Source: Macrotrachela quadricornifera (Eukaryota > Rotifera > Eurotatoria > Philodinida > Philodinidae). Taken from it: a stretch of DNA of 64,000 bases. A program made the translations under genes and the position numbers. Of this stretch, positions 60,972-64,000 are shown one piece after another. Numbering within the stretch: position 1 is the first letter of the stretch; each line of letters opens with the position of its first letter. The notes beneath the pieces were generated by a model. The model saw only the letters and a program-made list of their open reading frames with translations. It did not search any database and was not told the DNA's origin. The stretch is taken from NCBI GenBank assembly GCA_022393335.1, contig JAJEKB010020480.1, positions 352,681 through 416,680 of the forward strand. The letters run 5' to 3'.

Positions 60972-62438
60972 TTAGTCGCTTATGCTATCATGATGGTATG
61001 TTCGAATTCCATGTGCAAGAATGCCAAGTACTGATGAATGAGTGGGATGTTCAATTGGTTGTCCATTCATATCGCGTACAGTCGAACTGCTAAAGATATT
61101 ATCACGTGCCCAATATCTTACTCCAGACACTATAGTAGCTGGTGTAGTTCGTGTCAGTTGCGGTGCTAGTCTAGTAATGCCTTCGCGATCTATACGAGTT
61201 TTATAGGCAGCGAAAGTCGCTATTGTATCCAGTCGATCACGTCCAGGTACAATCCAGCAACAGCAGCTACAGCATAATTTACCAAAAAATCTGAATACCT
61301 GATGAGTGTCCTGAAAATCAATATCATTGTCAAACAAAAGACGTAGCGGACGGGCAAGTTCTTTGCCACCAATGAAACCGTCAATAACAGCCTCGGAAAA
61401 AGCCATGATAGCCCATTCATTAGTGCGTCGTACAAGGACTTCAATTGCTTGATTTGGGCTATGGCGTATGAAGGATTGTATGAGGCGATTTCCATCATCC
61501 ATCGAAACACTACGTAGCTTGACAACCCAAACAAGTATTGACTCATTAAATGTTACAGAGATAATTTCAAAAATAGTGCCTAAATCAAAAAGAATTTCTC
61601 CTTCGTCTTGAATAGCAGACATTGAACTAACATCAACAAAAATCACGCTATCTTTCTTGTTACTATTGCATAACAATCGATGTCGTAATCGTTGATTGCC
61701 AATTGTGATGTCAAAGATAACTGAGACTATCTCACTCGTTTTTTCGTAACATGGTGATCCTGAAAATATTTCGGCAGTAAATCTGTCACGAGTGGTCGAC
61801 ATAAATGCATTATCAGCTATCCATAATCCTGGTCTTAGCTTGATCAAGTTTACATAAGGCATTTTAGTACCACGATATACATTTATCGTATGTGATGTTG
61901 ACGATTGACGATGATGTTCAGCGAGTGAACAACATAGATCACAGATGTAGAAACGAAAAGTATTAATTATTGCCACATCATCTGTACGCAACGCTTGATT
62001 GACGATACGATAGAGAAAACTATCTTTTGTATACCATTCGATGGCTCTAGATGGTGTATAAATATGTGCAAATTCGTCTATTTTAGCTAATACAACTGGA
62101 TCATCTTGGTAAACGCTGCGACACTTATCGAGCATAGCTGTAAAAGCCTTTGCACGTTCTCTCTCGGATACGTGTTTGGCCATTTTCACAAGAATTTCTT
62201 TGAACATTTGTATCCAAACAAACTCGGCCGCTTCTTTACTTTCCTCCATTGATAAATAATAAGTATACCGTAAACTAGCAGCATTAAACAACCGTTGTTC
62301 TCCATATTGCTCTAACTGTTCATTGTGTGTCTGAGTAACTAATGCAACAGACAATGACTCAATGTCATTATATGTGCCGACGACTTTGCCATGCTCTGAG
62401 AAAGACGATGTTGTAATATTACCCAGCACATAAATCAA
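60972..62438 (-). CDS. ADP-ribosyltransferase without TPRs, 5' end uncertain
   Basis: A 488-codon frame on the minus strand, counted from TTG at 62438. The frame actually stays open upstream to a TAA at about 62500 (giving ILVAFADSILSTSSVFQQVD, like the N-terminal part of rotifer ARTs). The first in-frame ATG is at 62249, inside that domain. So the start is missing, lies in an unseen upstream exon (possible acceptor GATTTTAG at about 62493), or the gene is truncated. ART motifs, numbered from TTG: Arg189 (VYRGTKM), Ser214 (AFMSTTRD), E279xE281 (DEGEILFDLGTIFEI), all intact. After about 330 there are no TPRs but a roughly 155-residue tail with a Cys cluster (LCCSCCCW) and no recognised domain. 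Codon use matches the other ART gene. It could be recently broken or a tail-swapped paralogue. Confidence 0.7.
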   Translation of the reverse strand: MIYVLGNITTSSFSEHGKVVGTYNDIESLSVALVTQTHNEQLEQYGEQRLFNAASLRYTYYLSMEESKEAAEFVWIQMFKEILVKMAKHVSERERAKAFTAMLDKCRSVYQDDPVVLAKIDEFAHIYTPSRAIEWYTKDSFLYRIVNQALRTDDVAIINTFRFYICDLCCSLAEHHRQSSTSHTINVYRGTKMPYVNLIKLRPGLWIADNAFMSTTRDRFTAEIFSGSPCYEKTSEIVSVIFDITIGNQRLRHRLLCNSNKKDSVIFVDVSSMSAIQDEGEILFDLGTIFEIISVTFNESILVWVVKLRSVSMDDGNRLIQSFIRHSPNQAIEVLVRRTNEWAIMAFSEAVIDGFIGGKELARPLRLLFDNDIDFQDTHQVFRFFGKLCCSCCCWIVPGRDRLDTIATFAAYKTRIDREGITRLAPQLTRTTPATIVSGVRYWARDNIFSSSTVRDMNGQPIEHPTHSSVLGILAHGIRTYHHDSISD

Positions 62439-62519
62439 GTCGACTTGCTGGAAAACACTTGATGTTGATAAGATCGAATCAGCAAAAGCAACTAAAATCG
62501 TTTAAGACTGATAGTGATA

Positions 62520-63860
62520 TTATTAGGATATGGCTCCTATTCTATTGAAAGTACTGAATTCGAGGCTCTTTACTACTAAAATATCACCTGTACCTTTTAG
62601 TAGTTGCATATTTGTGAGCACATGTGTGCCTGTCCTTTAAGATACTTTTTCCGTTTGGAATGCTGAGTTCAATGAGCTGTTGAGATATTTTTAACGGTAA
62701 TATAAATGTGACACACTGGACAGATGCTCCCACGATACTTACATTCCAGATATGAAAGGAAAATAATGGTGACTATAAAATGAAGGTTAATGACAATGTA
62801 GAATTTTATGTGATTTCGATATTTCTCCGATCGATTTTCGATTGCGCCTAGTGGTAAGAAATGTAGAAAACGAAATGGAATTAAGTGTTGTGAATAGGGG
62901 TGTCGGCTTAACATTAGCATTAGTCTTAAATTAAGTATTAGGATAATGCTAATCCTTATCATAATTATTCGAATATTCTACAGATATATTTCTCGCTTCA
63001 ATGTTAGGCTCATCTTTACTCAAATTTTTCTTATCAGCCAGTCTCCTAGGAGAATTTTTCAAAAAAATTTTTTTTTTTTTTCGTTTCGAATGGATATTTT
63101 TATGCAAGGAAAAAGAGTATCATTTGCTGAATGAGATTAGATAGAATTTATCTTATATGATGAACCACTAACAGTGATTTCTAAGTGTGCTTGGTACATT
63201 TTGTATGGCGAATGACTCATATGATCAAAAATCTATTTTTCAGAGGAACTTGTGGACCAAACGAAAGAATGAACAGGGCTGAAATTTTGAACGGATAGAT
63301 AGATCATTAAGTATTCTATCTACAGTAAAGTTTTGAGGTCTCTATCTCTTTCTACTCAAAAGTTATCAATCTCCAAAGTTTCCGAAAATGTTGACTTTTC
63401 CCTATATTTAGAAATTCATCAAATTCTAACGAGTCAATCTCTAGGGACAAAAGTTTTACTGTGACTATAACTCACTAAGATGTATATGTGTAGAAAATTC
63501 AATAGTGGCCTATTCTAAAATTCTGGAACTCTAGAATTTTAGAATATTTATATATAAAATGATTTGATATTAGTTTAGATGGAATTTTAGTATATATATA
63601 CACTTAGCGCATACAAAAAGCAATGAGAGTGACATTTTAATATTCTATAATAAAGTTAAAGAAACTTCCTTTCTATACAGTCTGATGGATAAAAGAATGC
63701 GAAGATTTTTCTATGCTATTTGATCATACATCAACTAGTCTAATAATAGTAAACTTTCAGTAAGATCTGTTTTGTTAGGATATGTGCTGGTTGTAGTAGT
63801 TTCTAAAGAGTTTGTCATTTTGGTGTTCTCTTTATTATCATATAATATATTGTATTAAAA
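62520..63860. other. Intergenic DNA at the right edge
   Basis: No gene supported. Bases 62909-62962 hold a TTAGCATTAG-rich imperfect palindrome (GGATAATGCTAATCC at its core). At about 63471 ATAACTCACTAAGAT resembles a motif repeated in the nested element. Confidence 0.35.
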
Positions 63861-64000
63861 AAAACAAAATATACTACAAGATGCATCGTGAAAAGCTGTA
63901 CAACTTATAAATGATCACTTCTGCTATAATTGCGCTTTTTGGTTTCAAAGCAGACAAAGTTCTGAGGTACCAAATGTCGACGTTGCAAAAAAGAGATTGT
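63861..64000 (+). repeat. Second copy of the intron-3 MITE-like repeat, cut by the window edge
   Basis: AACAAAATATACTACAAGAT at 63873 matches 9574 onward nearly base for base. The following CGTGAAAAGCTGTACAACTT and TATAATTGCGCTTTTTGGTT match the opposite arm of the intron copy read in reverse (9720-9795). Confidence 0.6.

Noticed and set aside
61220..61546. 108-codon minus-strand frame overlapping the second ART gene, considered as a frameshifted TPR tail
   Set aside because: Its translation has no TPR or ART features and it overlaps the conserved E-x-E downstream region in the ART frame, so it is a shadow.

Overview
The window looks like a bdelloid rotifer genome (Rotaria/Adineta type). This is inferred from content: very AT-rich DNA with frequent short introns and T-rich YAG acceptors, two rotifer-type ADP-ribosyltransferase genes (one fused to kinesin-light-chain-like TPRs), membrane-anchored LamG-like pseudogenes, and decayed mariner/Tc1/hAT and non-LTR copies. 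No rRNA, tRNA or CRISPR was recognised. A 10-N assembly gap lies at 43786-43795.

Left block (1-38.4 kb): conserved animal genes with AT-rich codons. A filamin-repeat gene (minus) runs off the left edge. It is followed by a small LITAF-domain gene (2.4 kb), a complete 15-exon nephrin/Sns/Hibris-type adhesion receptor of 1219 aa (8.4-14.9 kb), an intronless AKR7-type aldo/keto reductase (18.0-19.0 kb), a Trio/Kalirin-like SH3-DH-PH-SH3 RhoGEF with apparent alternative first and last exons (24.8-36.5 kb), and a Mn superoxide dismutase with a secretory signal instead of a mitochondrial one (37.5-38.4 kb). Pseudogene remains lie between them: a Cys/Thr-rich extracellular protein near 4 kb, a LamG membrane protein at 15.7-17.1 kb, and an unidentified relic at 20.4-22.3 kb.

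Right block (41.4-64 kb): almost entirely mobile DNA around two ART genes. It holds a dead mariner with both ends (41411-42620), a 257-bp MITE, a non-LTR RT tail, a roughly 950-bp long-TIR element, and a nest at 47.4-52.3 kb. The nest is a Tc1-like element split by two other TIR elements, one of which seems to carry non-transposase coding remnants. A degenerate 33-bp minisatellite lies just upstream of the intact ART-TPR gene (54472-56838). Beyond it are a non-LTR endonuclease fragment, a hAT C-terminal fragment, and a second ART gene on the minus strand with no clear start and an unusual tail.

The left block reads as conserved core, the right as a transposon-rich accessory region in which ART genes persist. 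Exon coordinates were worked out by hand from splice consensus and reading phase. They have not been checked against transcripts.
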